Of a stretch of 56,582 nucleotides of DNA, positions 7,242-14,592 are shown one piece after another. The translations under genes and the position numbers were made by a program. This stretch comes from Bradyrhizobium sp. (GTDB lineage: Bacteria; Pseudomonadota; Alphaproteobacteria; Rhizobiales; Xanthobacteraceae). Numbering within the stretch: the stretch's first letter is position 1; the number at the start of each line of letters is the position of its first letter. The stretch covers positions 1-56,582 of the forward strand of contig NZ_JAUYQU010000092.1 in the NCBI RefSeq assembly GCF_030697065.1, given 5' to 3'. The notes under the pieces are model-generated. The model did no database searches and was not told the DNA's origin. It was given only the letters and a program-made list of their open reading frames with translations.

Positions 7242-8042
7242 CTAATCGTCTGCTGCCGACGGTACTGGAAACAGCACGGTAAAACGCGCGCCCGATCCGT
7301 CTTCGGCTCGGCCGATCCTCAACTCGCCGTTGATCTGTCTGACGAATGACTGGATAATTTTCATCCCGAGCCCGTTGCTGGCGGCGGGGTCGAACCCCTC
7401 GGGCAATGCCGGGCCATCATTGGCCACGGAAAGCACGTAACCATGCTTCGGAGCCGCCTCCAACCTGATGGCGATCCGCCCCGCACCGTACTTCGCCGCG
7501 TTCGTGATCAATTCGCTGGCGATGAAGCCGAGCGGGATGCCGATGCTGGCCGGCAGAATTACTTCACCGCCTTCGATGCTGATCTTGCAGCAGGGTCCAT
7601 CCGAAGACAAAAGGGTCGAGAAATCCCGACAAAAGTCTTCCAGAAATTTCCTGAACTCGATTGTTCCGGCACCCTTGTAGGAGTTAAGTCGGCGATGGAT
7701 ACGCGCAATCATGGATACCCGGTTTGCCGCCGCGGCCAATTGCTCAGCCACTTCCGGATTTGCTGAATTCCTGCTTTGCATGGAAAGAAGACTGATGGTC
7801 ATCTGCAGATCGTTCAGCCATCGATGATCCGATTCGTCCTTCAATAACTCCTGTCTGTGGATCAACTCGTCTTTTTCAAGAAGCAGCGCCTCGCATTTCG
7901 CAAGCGCTTTTTTCAGTTGAATCTCCACGAGCCCGTCGTTCGTCGGCTCCGCAGCAGGCAGGCATTGATCGGGGTTTCGAAAGATGACGCCCCTGCGCAG
8001 GCATTCCGAAGAAGGTTCATCACTCATGATATCGGCCGCCAC
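7242..8042 (-). CDS. HisKA_2 / HWE-like sensor histidine kinase
   Basis: This 266-residue protein has an N-terminal coiled-coil region (IQLKKALAKCEALLLEKDEL, about 41-60) and a HisKA_2 dimerisation domain with ESDHRWLNDLQMTISLLSMQ, in which H73 is the likely phosphorylated histidine. An HATPase domain follows, with N-box ELITNAAKYG and glycine box NGLGMKIIQSF. No membrane segment or PAS domain is present, so it is cytoplasmic; the sensory input is not evident. No response regulator is adjacent. The start is GTG at 8042 or ATG at 8027. A FixK-like box at 8096-8109 is placed to give a short leader, suggesting induction at low oxygen. Confidence 0.85.
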   Translation of the reverse strand: MAADIMSDEPSSECLRRGVIFRNPDQCLPAAEPTNDGLVEIQLKKALAKCEALLLEKDELIHRQELLKDESDHRWLNDLQMTISLLSMQSRNSANPEVAEQLAAAANRVSMIARIHRRLNSYKGAGTIEFRKFLEDFCRDFSTLLSSDGPCCKISIEGGEVILPASIGIPLGFIASELITNAAKYGAGRIAIRLEAAPKHGYVLSVANDGPALPEGFDPAASNGLGMKIIQSFVRQINGELRIGRAEDGSGARFTVLFPVPSAADD

Positions 8043-8095
8043 GAGAGGTTGAATTCCGACATGAAATGAGCCTAGGCGCGCAAAAGGGCGTTGGA

Positions 8096-8109
8096 TTGAT
8101 GCAAATCAA
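8096..8109. promoter_or_regulatory. FixK/FNR-type box upstream of the histidine kinase
   Basis: TTGATGCAAATCAA is a perfect match to the FNR/FixK consensus TTGAT-N4-ATCAA. Its centre is 60 bases from the GTG start of the kinase on the minus strand. At a -41.5 position, transcription would begin near 8061, leaving a leader of about 20-35 bases. This is the strongest FixK-type site in the window. Confidence 0.7.
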
Positions 8110-8260
8110 TGATGTCCGACATCCAATCGACCGACTTCGAAGAAGTGTCTGGCGGCGCGTGAGATCTCACGGGAGCCTGCGAACGGTGAAGGTTCATCAG
8201 GACCATGAAGAGGTGCGGCGAGCCTATTTCTGGCGAGAGGATCCGGCGCTGTCGCTGTCC

Positions 8261-8436
8261 TCATTGAAGAGTTCTCAGCAGGCGCCACAGTTCGCGGTGG
8301 CCGGCGGTTTGACCGCCTTGCGTCAAATAGTCCATCGTCGCTGTTTGGTATTCGACTGTGCCCGCGATGCCGGTCTCCAAATGCGCCACCTCGCGCTCGA
8401 CATACAAATTCTTGGTGTCTGTATCGAGAACGCCAT
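8261..8436 (-). pseudogene. Small conserved protein, frameshifted just after its start
   Basis: A good ribosome binding site (GGGAGCGG) leads to ATG GCG at 8436, but that frame soon turns to nonsense. The neighbouring frame, from 8431, is open for 56 codons and reads VLDTDTKNLYVEREVAHLET, then TVEYQTATMDYLTQGG and HRELWRLLRTLQ, a well-formed hydrophilic small protein with normal codon use. That frame has only a TTG as a possible start of its own, and it is closed upstream by TAG. A one-base deletion at codons 2-3 explains all of this. I know no function. Confidence 0.5.
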
Positions 8437-8468
8437 TTTCCGCTCCCTACGAGAAGGGGCTGGGTTTC

Positions 8469-8705
8469 CTAACTCAAAAGGGTCCGGACCTTGGTAACGG
8501 CGTCATAAATTTCGATCTGGAGCATCGGATAGGCCGATTTCATTTTCCGACCCGATGATTCAGCAGCTTCAAGTGTGTCAAACTCCGACTTGAAGTGACC
8601 GTCGACAACGAGCACAAATCCTGCCCTCGGCGGCCTGTCGGCGCGCGGCGCATTCTGTTCAGGCTTGTCCACTGAGCGAACTGGCCTCTTCATCGGAGCT
8701 CTCAT
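8469..8705 (-). CDS. Small conserved protein of unknown function
   Basis: A 78-residue protein with a basic N-terminus (MRAPMKRPVRSVDKPEQ) and a compact C-terminal half (AGFVLVVDGHFKSEFDTLEA and MLQIEIYDAVTKVRTLL) that looks like a small beta-alpha fold. Third codon positions are GC-rich, supporting a real gene. The start is either 8705 or the in-frame ATG at 8693; neither has a strong ribosome binding site. It lies between the frameshifted small gene and Hsp20, on the same strand as both. I cannot assign a function. Confidence 0.6.
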   Translation of the reverse strand: MRAPMKRPVRSVDKPEQNAPRADRPPRAGFVLVVDGHFKSEFDTLEAAESSGRKMKSAYPMLQIEIYDAVTKVRTLLS

Positions 8706-8849
8706 CGTATTGCAGAAGCGTAACAGGCGGCTCGTAAAGCGCATTCACGCCGCAAACCCATCACGGCTTCGGAAAAGTGATCGACAAATCCGGAGACCGC
8801 AACCGGCTTGTACGGTCGGATCTCCGGTCTGTTGCATGATCGTACAAGA

Positions 8850-9365
8850 CTAGGCGGCCTTGCCCGGTGCGGCCTCGTTCGACACGGGACTCGCGCTCGG
8901 TGGAGTTCCCGTCTTGATATCGATTGTCTTGGTGGTCTTCACGGCCTTGGCGGGCTTCCTGATAGCGAGATGAAGCACGCCCTTGTCGAAATGCGCTTCG
9001 ACGGCTCCCTCTTCCGGCTCGAAAGGCAGAGACATCGACCGATAGAACGAGCCGTAGCTGCGCTCCACGACATGCCAGTCCTTTTCATCTTTCGTGCTCT
9101 CCGCCTTCTTCTCGCCGGAGATGACCAGCTGGTTGCCGTCCAGGCTGACTTGGATATCTTTCTCGTCCACGCCGGGAAGTTCGGCCGTCACTTCGAAGCC
9201 GTCCCCGGTTTCCGCCACATTGATTGCCGGCGCGCCCGCCCCAATACTGGAAGAAGGCGCCCCCTGATCGAAAGCGCGAAACGCGTTTTCCATTTCACGC
9301 CGCATGGCCCTGAAAGGGTCGGATGCAAGTTCCTGGCTGGTGGTCCACAATCTGGGAAGGCTCAT
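8850..9365 (-). CDS. Small heat shock protein, Hsp20 / alpha-crystallin family
   Basis: The 171-residue protein has an N-terminal arm with WTTSQELASDPFRAMRREME, then an alpha-crystallin domain from about residue 48: INVAETGDGFEVTAELPGVD, LVISGEKKAEST, and SYGSFYRSMSLPFEP, ending with GVLHLAIRKPAK. It is an ATP-independent holdase of the IbpA/Hsp20 type. GGAGAGAG precedes the ATG. A FixK-like box at 9430-9443 is centred 71 bases upstream of the ATG, giving a predicted leader of about 30 bases. Such a short leader leaves no room for the ROSE thermometer found before many rhizobial sHSP genes, and I see none. Confidence 0.95.
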   Translation of the reverse strand: MSLPRLWTTSQELASDPFRAMRREMENAFRAFDQGAPSSSIGAGAPAINVAETGDGFEVTAELPGVDEKDIQVSLDGNQLVISGEKKAESTKDEKDWHVVERSYGSFYRSMSLPFEPEEGAVEAHFDKGVLHLAIRKPAKAVKTTKTIDIKTGTPPSASPVSNEAAPGKAA

Positions 9366-9429
9366 CTGCTCTCTCCATCAGTTTAAAGAAAGATCAGGAA
9401 ACAGCCTGCTCCATGCGGTCCCGACGGCC

Positions 9430-9443
9430 TTGATGTAGCGCAA
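9430..9443. promoter_or_regulatory. FixK-type box upstream of hsp20
   Basis: On the minus strand the site reads TTGCGCTACATCAA, fitting the FixK2 pattern TTG(A/C)-N6-(T/G)CAA. Placed at -41.5, it predicts a start of transcription near 9395, about 30 bases before the hsp20 ATG. Confidence 0.6.
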
Positions 9444-9629
9444 AAATGGCTCGGTAAATTTCGATGCGGAAAACGCCCATGATGCTGGGCAATGAATGTA
9501 ACTGCATCGGGTGCCGCATCTTGGGCTCTGTGCCGCGATGCAAGCTCATCAGGTATGTGTCGCACTCATTAGGTCAGCTTCACTGACAAGATGAGGGTGT
9601 TAAATTACCGGATTTCACCGCACATGAGC

Positions 9630-9650
9630 AATATTGCACAGCAATATTGA
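9630..9650. promoter_or_regulatory. Interrupted perfect palindrome, candidate operator
   Basis: CAATATTGC, a three-base spacer ACA, and GCAATATTG form two perfect 9-base arms. The site is AT-rich in a GC-rich setting and lies 85 bases before a small Cys-rich gene. It does not match the FixK spacing. The binding protein is unknown. Confidence 0.45.
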
Positions 9651-9734
9651 GCGCCATGTTCCATGGTGCCTGCATCACCGCCCAACCCTCCGCAGTCACA
9701 CCGGTGACCACGCGGCCCGCGAAAGGCGTGCATC

Positions 9735-9953
9735 ATGTCCCCATCCGAAATCGGGTCCGTCAAATGCCGGCTCGACAAGATGTCGCCAGACGGGACTTCC
9801 GGCACCTCGTGCCGCGAGTTCTGCCTGTTTGAATTTCCCGGCTGCGCCGGCTGTCCCTACGCGGTCCGCGAGACACCTGTCTCACGTTCGGCCGAGGATC
9901 CAATGGCATCCGCCGATATCCGCGGCTGGATCAGGGGCCTGTCCCGCATTTAG
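9735..9953 (+). CDS. Small protein with a four-cysteine motif
   Basis: A 72-residue protein with the central motif CREFCLFEFPGCAGCPYAV, that is C-x3-C-x6-C-x2-C, plus one earlier Cys at about residue 11. Such spacing could hold zinc or an iron-sulfur cluster. Codon third positions are GC-rich. AAAGG lies about ten bases before the ATG. It is followed 36 bases later by another small gene on the same strand. I do not recognise a named family. A 9-base palindrome upstream may regulate it. Confidence 0.5.
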   Translation: MSPSEIGSVKCRLDKMSPDGTSGTSCREFCLFEFPGCAGCPYAVRETPVSRSAEDPMASADIRGWIRGLSRI

Positions 9954-9989
9954 ACACAGGCGTTTCGCCGCAACAGACAACGAGGAACC

Positions 9990-10172
9990 ATGGAACAATT
10001 CGTTCATCAGCAGAATATTGCCATTTTCCGAAGACAGCTCAGCGCGCAGACCGACAACAACGAGGTTCGGCGCGAGAAGCTCTTGAAGCTGCTGGCGGCC
10101 GAAGAGGCAAAAATAATCGCCTCGTCGCAACATGGTCCATCGCCGCTATCGGCCGGCGTCCGCCCGCGCTAA
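9990..10172 (+). CDS. Small helical protein, unknown
   Basis: A 60-residue protein, MEQFVHQQNIAIFRRQL then VRREKLLKLLAAEEAKI, predicted as two amphipathic helices with a flexible Ser/Pro tail. Very similar short proteins recur in Bradyrhizobium genomes, without assigned function. GAGG precedes the ATG by about four bases. It sits between the Cys-rich gene and the DUF2158 gene on the same strand. Confidence 0.6.
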   Translation: MEQFVHQQNIAIFRRQLSAQTDNNEVRREKLLKLLAAEEAKIIASSQHGPSPLSAGVRPR

Positions 10173-10295
10173 CCAAAAATATCGCCTGCCCCATTTTTCA
10201 CGCATCGCAAATCTTCGCCTCGCCGAGGCCGTGATCGCCCTGTCATGACAAATCGATATTCGTGAAACAGCGTCAATCCGCGCGGAGGGAAAGTC

Positions 10296-10547
10296 ATGGA
10301 ACTGAAACCAGGCGATGTTGTCATTCTGAAATCCGGGGGCCACCCGGTTACGGTCGCAGAGGTGCACGACCAGGCCATCGTATGCATCTGGATGGGCGAA
10401 GAAGGCGATCTGTTCCGCGAAACGCTTCCCCTGGCAGTCCTCGAACTGGCCCGAATCGACGATTCGGATGACGAGGAGGAAGGCGACGAAGAAGACGAAG
10501 CTGAAGACGAGGACGAGGAACAGCTCGAGAAAAGCAAGGTTGCCTGA
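10296..10547 (+). CDS. DUF2158 (YodC-like) small protein with acidic tail
   Basis: The 83-residue protein begins with the DUF2158 motif GDVVILKSGGHPVTVAEV, followed by IVCIWMGEEGDLFRETLPL, a small beta-barrel-like domain. The last 30 residues are almost all Asp and Glu (DSDDEEEGDEEDEAEDED). GGAGGG lies nine bases before the ATG. The acidic tail is longer than in YodC and could bind metal or basic proteins; that is a guess. A perfect 22-base hairpin follows the gene. Confidence 0.8.
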   Translation: MELKPGDVVILKSGGHPVTVAEVHDQAIVCIWMGEEGDLFRETLPLAVLELARIDDSDDEEEGDEEDEAEDEDEEQLEKSKVA

Positions 10548-10563
10548 GATCATCGCTTGCGAT

Positions 10564-10585
10564 GCCGCCGGGTGCACCCGGCGGC
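10564..10585. terminator. Perfect 22-base palindrome between convergent genes
   Basis: GCCGCCGGGTG and its exact complement CACCCGGCGGC abut with no loop bases, between the DUF2158 gene (plus) and the serine hydrolase gene (minus). It can form a strong hairpin from either strand. There is no U-tract on either side, so termination may need Rho or be weak. Confidence 0.45.
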
Positions 10586-10588
10586 GGC

Positions 10589-11461
10589 TTACGGCCGCAG
10601 TGCGAACGCCTCGGCCTCAACCCGGCCGGCGTTCTCACCACACGAAAACGCCGCGGTGGTAACCGACGGAGTTGCATCGGGGCGATGGTAGACCGCGATG
10701 ACGCTGCCGGGACCGCCGCCGGTGTGGCCGATCACGCGCGCATTCCCGGGGCCTGTGCCGGTCATGACGCCGAGTCCATAAGCCGTGGTTCGCCACGGAC
10801 GCCCTTCGGGGGCGCCGCCCACCGGCCAGCCGCCGGTCATCTCCGCCAATAGATCGGCGGGCAGAAAGTCCGTCGTCAGGAGCCGGTGCAGCAGCAGCGC
10901 CGCATCGTGCAACGTTCCGACGACGAGACCATGATAGACCCATTGCGGATCGTACGAGTTGATGCTGCCGAGCGTGACGCCATCGAGATCGCCGCGCGTC
11001 ACGGCAAGCCGCGGCCCCGCGATCTCGAGGGGATCAAACACCAGCCGCCGCAACAGCGCATTCAGGTTTTCACCGCACAGCGCTTCCAGATGCCGGCGCG
11101 CGATGAGATAGCCGATGTTGGAATATCCCCAGCCCCGGCCGGGCTCGAAGCGCAATCGCCCGGCGTCGACCGCCTGCATCAGGGTCTGCCATGGCCACGC
11201 GGTTTCATCGCGCGACACCGCATCGTGGTAGGTCCTGAGGTCACCATAGTCCGCCAATCCCGCGCGATGCTGCAGCAGCAGCCGCAGGGAATAAGGCCGT
11301 CCGGGCAATCGGTCGTCGAGCCGCAACGCCCGGTCACGGGCGAGCGCCAGCGCTGCCGCCGCGATCAGCGTCTTGGTAAAACTCCACCACGGCACGACAG
11401 TTTCGGCACCGACATGCCTGACGATGCGTCCTGATTCGACAATGGCGACCTGGGTTTTCAT
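10589..11461 (-). CDS. Beta-lactamase-fold serine hydrolase
   Basis: The 290-residue protein has the class C/esterase hallmarks: S27-F-T-K30 (SxxK) in WWSFTKTL, Y113-S-N in WGYSNIGY, and HTGGGPGSV near residue 245 in place of KTG. It also has LLLQHRAGLADYG, typical of this family. There is no signal peptide, so it is probably a cytoplasmic esterase or peptidase, not a beta-lactamase. It stands alone between a hairpin and the CCA-adding enzyme gene, which runs in the same direction and ends 45 bases upstream of it. Confidence 0.85.
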   Translation of the reverse strand: MKTQVAIVESGRIVRHVGAETVVPWWSFTKTLIAAAALALARDRALRLDDRLPGRPYSLRLLLQHRAGLADYGDLRTYHDAVSRDETAWPWQTLMQAVDAGRLRFEPGRGWGYSNIGYLIARRHLEALCGENLNALLRRLVFDPLEIAGPRLAVTRGDLDGVTLGSINSYDPQWVYHGLVVGTLHDAALLLHRLLTTDFLPADLLAEMTGGWPVGGAPEGRPWRTTAYGLGVMTGTGPGNARVIGHTGGGPGSVIAVYHRPDATPSVTTAAFSCGENAGRVEAEAFALRP

Positions 11462-11506
11462 TACGCGAAAACGACCGTCGTTTAATCGGCGAAGCCGGCA
11501 ATCAGC

Positions 11507-12760
11507 TCACAGCCTGTTGTCGCGGGTAAAACGCGCGACGGCCTGGTCGGCGACGGCCTGCACCGCGGATGGCTCCAGCGGGAAATTCGCCGCCAGCCAG
11601 CCGTCTTCGGCCAGCGCCAGCACCTGTCCGAGCAGCGGCCCCTGGGCGATGCCGCGCGCGATGAAATCCGCCGCCTTCAGCGGAAACTTCGGCGCGCTCC
11701 AGCGCGCCGGCAGGGTCGCGAGTTCGCGCCATGGCGCCGGATCGACGCCGCGCCCGGCCCGCGCCCATGCCAGCATCAGCCGGTCGCGGTAGCGGTCCGC
11801 GCCGAGCCGGTAGAGCCTGCGCCGCGCGACCGCCTCGTCCATGCCGCCGAGCCGCCACCAGCGATGTCCCATGGAATCCAGCGCCTTGGCTTCGGCATTG
11901 GTGAGCCGCATCCGCTGCGCGATGCGCCTGGCGTCCTCGGTTACGGCGACCGCGAGCGCGCCGAGCCGGCGAACCGGATCCGGCGCCAGTCCAAGCTGCC
12001 GCTCCGCCGCGATCATCGCGGTGAACGGTCCGGTATAGGCGACGCCGCCGAAGATCGGCAGCAGCAGCCCGCCATCCGCCATCGCCTGCACCGCGACGGC
12101 CGCACCGCCCGCGACCATCAGCTTGAGCATTTCCATCCGCACCCGTTCGGCCGACAGCGTGACGAGGCCGGCACGCCCGCCGATGCAGGCAAGGGTGCCG
12201 GCGCGGTCGGGCTCTCCCGCGCCGTAGGCGGCATGAATGCGGAAGAACCTGAGGATGCGCAAATAATCCTCGGCGATGCGCGCATCGGGATCGCCGATGA
12301 AGCGCACGCGCCTTGCGCTGATGTCATCCCATCCGCCGACATGGTCGTGCAAGATTCCGGCGGCATCGACCGACAGGCCGTTGATGGTGAAATCGCGCCG
12401 CTCGGCGTCGCGGACCCAGTCGCGGCCGAATGCGACCACAGCCTTGCGGCCGAACGTCTCGGTATCCTCGCGCAGGGTGGTGACTTCGAACGGATGCCCA
12501 TCGACTACCAGCGTCACGGTGCCGTGGTCGATGCCGGTCGGCACGCTCTTGATGCCGGCCGCCTTGGCGCGCCGGATCACCTCGGCCGGCAGCGCGGTGG
12601 TCGCGATATCGATGTCGGCGACCGGAATTCTCAGCAGCGCGTTGCGGACCGCGCCGCCGACCACACGCGCCTCCTCGCCGCCGCCGTTGAGCAGTTCGAG
12701 CACGCGTGCGGTGGGACCGGATCTGAGCCAGGGCGCGTCCGGCAGCACGCGCGCGCTCAT
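11507..12760 (-). CDS. CCA-adding enzyme / poly(A) polymerase family nucleotidyltransferase
   Basis: The 417-residue protein has the class II nucleotidyltransferase head: VVGGAVRNALL, the catalytic DIDIATTALP, the strand FEVTTLREDTETFGR and the RDFTINGLSVD motif, then FIGDPDARIAEDYLRILRFFRIHA. The C-terminal half is helical, as in the alphaproteobacterial CCA group. It adds or repairs the CCA end of tRNA, or adds poly(A); the sequence alone does not settle which. The start at 12760 is chosen because it overlaps the stop of the preceding DUF6111 gene by four bases. It is the last gene of a four-gene overlapping operon. Confidence 0.92.
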   Translation of the reverse strand: MSARVLPDAPWLRSGPTARVLELLNGGGEEARVVGGAVRNALLRIPVADIDIATTALPAEVIRRAKAAGIKSVPTGIDHGTVTLVVDGHPFEVTTLREDTETFGRKAVVAFGRDWVRDAERRDFTINGLSVDAAGILHDHVGGWDDISARRVRFIGDPDARIAEDYLRILRFFRIHAAYGAGEPDRAGTLACIGGRAGLVTLSAERVRMEMLKLMVAGGAAVAVQAMADGGLLLPIFGGVAYTGPFTAMIAAERQLGLAPDPVRRLGALAVAVTEDARRIAQRMRLTNAEAKALDSMGHRWWRLGGMDEAVARRRLYRLGADRYRDRLMLAWARAGRGVDPAPWRELATLPARWSAPKFPLKAADFIARGIAQGPLLGQVLALAEDGWLAANFPLEPSAVQAVADQAVARFTRDNRL

Positions 12761-13020
12761 TTTTCGGCTCCGGGGACCAGCCTGCCGTTCTCGAGATGCG
12801 CCGGTACGTAGGTCGAGTCCGGCGGCGCCCCGGAATATTGCGCCAGCAGGACGAAGCTGATGACGACCAGCACCAGGGCGGCGATCGTCAGTTTGGCGAT
12901 GATATGCAGCGGCCATGATGACCACACCAGCAGTCCGGAGCGGGTCGCGACCAGGAACGCCGCATAGACCGCGAACGGGATCAGGAAAATTCCGATTTCA
13001 GTGAGCACCGGACGGATCAT
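12757..13020 (-). CDS. DUF6111-type small membrane protein
   Basis: An 87-residue protein with two membrane helices (VLTEIGIFLIPFAVYAAFLV, and IAKLTIAALVLVVISFVLLA) and a C-terminal soluble tail, YVPAHLENGRLVPGAEK, which is characteristic of this family. It lies between the NUDIX and CCA-enzyme genes and overlaps both by four bases. I use the ATG at 13020 because it forms the ATGA overlap; an ATG three codons earlier (13029) is also possible. Function is unknown, though the gene neighbourhood is conserved in Rhizobiales. Confidence 0.8.
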   Translation of the reverse strand: MIRPVLTEIGIFLIPFAVYAAFLVATRSGLLVWSSWPLHIIAKLTIAALVLVVISFVLLAQYSGAPPDSTYVPAHLENGRLVPGAEK

Positions 13021-13685
13021 GGCCGGCATATCCGTTCATAAAGCACGCGCAGAATACCCGCGGTGGCGCCCCAGATATAACGTTCGGCGAACGGCATGGC
13101 GTAATAGGAACGCTCCATGCCGCGGAATTCCTTGCTGTGCAGCTGGTGGTTGGCGGGATCCATCAGGAACGACAGCGGCACCTCGAAGGCGTCGTCCACT
13201 TCGCCCTTGTTGATCTGCAGGCTGAAGCCCGGCTTCACGCGCGCCACCGTCGGCATGATGCGAAACCCGAAACCGGTCGCGTAGAGGTCGAGATAGCCGA
13301 GCGGCTCGACGAACCTGCGGTCGAGCCCGATTTCCTCCTCGGCCTCGCGCAGCGCGGCGTCGAGCGGCGAGGCGTCGGTGACGTCGATCTTGCCGCCGGG
13401 AAAGGAAATCTGGCCGGCGTGATCGGTGAGATGCGCGGCGCGCTGGGTCAGCAGCACGGTCGGCTGCGGATGGTCCACCACCGGGATCAGCACCGCGGCG
13501 GGCCGCACCGGCTGCTCGCGCGCGATGATCTCCAGCATGCGGTCGGTGCCGTGATCGCCGCTCTTTGGAATGATATTGGGATCGATCAAGCCCGGCGGCA
13601 CGTCGAAGCCCAGCCGCGCCCGGCTGCGATCGAAAAACTCCATGGAGTTGATCGCCGGATCCGTCTTCAGCATCGGCTCGTTCAA
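13017..13685 (-). CDS. NUDIX hydrolase, CoA pyrophosphatase type
   Basis: The 222-residue protein shows the UPF0035 signature of CoA pyrophosphatases, LLTQRAAHLTDHAGQISFPG, fused directly to the NUDIX box GG-K-I-D...DAALREAEEEIGL. Enzymes of this group hydrolyse CoA, acetyl-CoA or related pyrophosphates to 3',5'-ADP and a 4'-phosphopantetheine moiety, using Mg or Mn bound by the REAxEE glutamates. It overlaps the DUF1285 gene upstream and the DUF6111 gene downstream by four bases each. The substrate could be another nucleotide diphosphate, but the UPF0035 motif favours CoA. Confidence 0.88.
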   Translation of the reverse strand: MNEPMLKTDPAINSMEFFDRSRARLGFDVPPGLIDPNIIPKSGDHGTDRMLEIIAREQPVRPAAVLIPVVDHPQPTVLLTQRAAHLTDHAGQISFPGGKIDVTDASPLDAALREAEEEIGLDRRFVEPLGYLDLYATGFGFRIMPTVARVKPGFSLQINKGEVDDAFEVPLSFLMDPANHQLHSKEFRGMERSYYAMPFAERYIWGATAGILRVLYERICRP

Positions 13686-14293
13686 AGCGCGCCCCTCACC
13701 TGCTCCGCATCGGCCATCGTAAAGAATTCGCCGCCGGATTCGATCCCGAACATGGTCATACCATCGACCACCCGCTCCTCGCCCATGTCAACCAGATCGT
13801 AGTAAAGCGCCCGCGTCACCTTCGCCCACAGGTCGGCGCGGACGTGCAGATAGGGCGTCAGGCCGCCATCGGCGGCGGCCTCGAATCGCAGCCGGTGGGC
13901 GGAATCGCACGGCACCCAGTCGTCGACATTGGTGCGAAAGCGCAGGAGCCGGCCGCGCTGATCGGTTTCCTTGGTCATCTCGACGGCCAGAAAGGGGGCA
14001 TCGTCGACCTGGATGCCGACTTTCTCCACCGGGGTCACGAGAAAGTGCTTGCCGTCCTCGCGCTTCAGGATCGTGGAGAATAGCCGGACCAGCGCCGGCC
14101 GCCCGATCGGCGTTCCCAGGTAGAACCAGCTGCCATCAGAGGCGATTCGCATGTCGAGATCGCCGCAGAACGGCGGGTTCCACAAATGCACCGGCGGCAA
14201 TCCCTTCGCTGCAGGACTGGTAGTCGCAGCTTGCGTCGCCGCGGCGGTCAGCCCTTCGAGGCCCTGGTTGCCGGTCTGCCCTTGCTTCGCCAT
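13682..14293 (-). CDS. DUF1285 protein
   Basis: A 203-residue protein with an Ala/Gly-rich leader and then the DUF1285 pattern: NPPFCGDLDMRIASDGSWFY, LVRLFSTILKREDGKHFLVT, and the acidic cluster of PVEKVGIQVDDAPFLAVEM. Structures of the family show a two-domain beta-rich fold with no known activity. It is the first gene of the operon with NUDIX, DUF6111 and the CCA enzyme, and it overlaps the NUDIX gene by four bases. The operon promoter must lie in 14294-14592. Confidence 0.85.
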   Translation of the reverse strand: MAKQGQTGNQGLEGLTAAATQAATTSPAAKGLPPVHLWNPPFCGDLDMRIASDGSWFYLGTPIGRPALVRLFSTILKREDGKHFLVTPVEKVGIQVDDAPFLAVEMTKETDQRGRLLRFRTNVDDWVPCDSAHRLRFEAAADGGLTPYLHVRADLWAKVTRALYYDLVDMGEERVVDGMTMFGIESGGEFFTMADAEQVRGAL

Positions 14294-14319
14294 TGTTTGC
14301 CCTGACTCTGCCGCTCAAT

Positions 14320-14336
14320 TTGGCACGATTGATGCA
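14320..14336 (+). promoter_or_regulatory. Possible sigma-54 promoter element
   Basis: TTGGCACGATTGATGCA matches the sigma-54 consensus YTGGCACGRNNNTTGCW at all fixed positions but one (ATGCA for TTGCA), and has the required ten bases between GG and GC. It points towards the MoxR operon, but would leave a leader of about 245 bases. A chance match remains possible. Confidence 0.3.
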
Positions 14337-14592
14337 CCATACGGTACATGTCCCGGGCGCGAGCGCCGAATACACTCCCGCTCAGGTCGCCACATCGTGA
14401 TGCCGTTCATAGCCCGAAACGTCCATAAGATGGGGACAGTTTAAGTCAACGAATACATGGCCTTCGCATAAGTCTAGCATGGGGTTGCCGGCATGATGGC
14501 GCAAGCGGCGCAACAGGCCGGGTGGTTCCGAGACGAGACCCGAAACGCGACCTGAAGATTTGACCCGAAGATGTGGTCCTGAGGAGAACTGG

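Larger units (their letters stand above)
9366..9734. other. Intergenic region with FixK-like box and a palindrome
   Basis: About 370 bases without a supported gene. It holds the FixK-like box of hsp20 at its left end and a 21-base interrupted palindrome at 9630-9650 near the right end, before a small plus-strand gene. Several weak open frames here lack both ribosome binding sites and codon bias. Confidence 0.5.

Noticed and set aside
8066..8497. Plus-strand frame of 143 codons
   Set aside because: No ribosome binding site or family resemblance; the minus-strand reading of 8261-8436 looks far more like protein.
9366..9429. Possible ROSE-type RNA thermometer before hsp20
   Set aside because: ROSE elements span 60-100 bases with several stems and a conserved U(U/C)GCU near the ribosome site. 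I could not find that motif, and the predicted leader is only about 30 bases.
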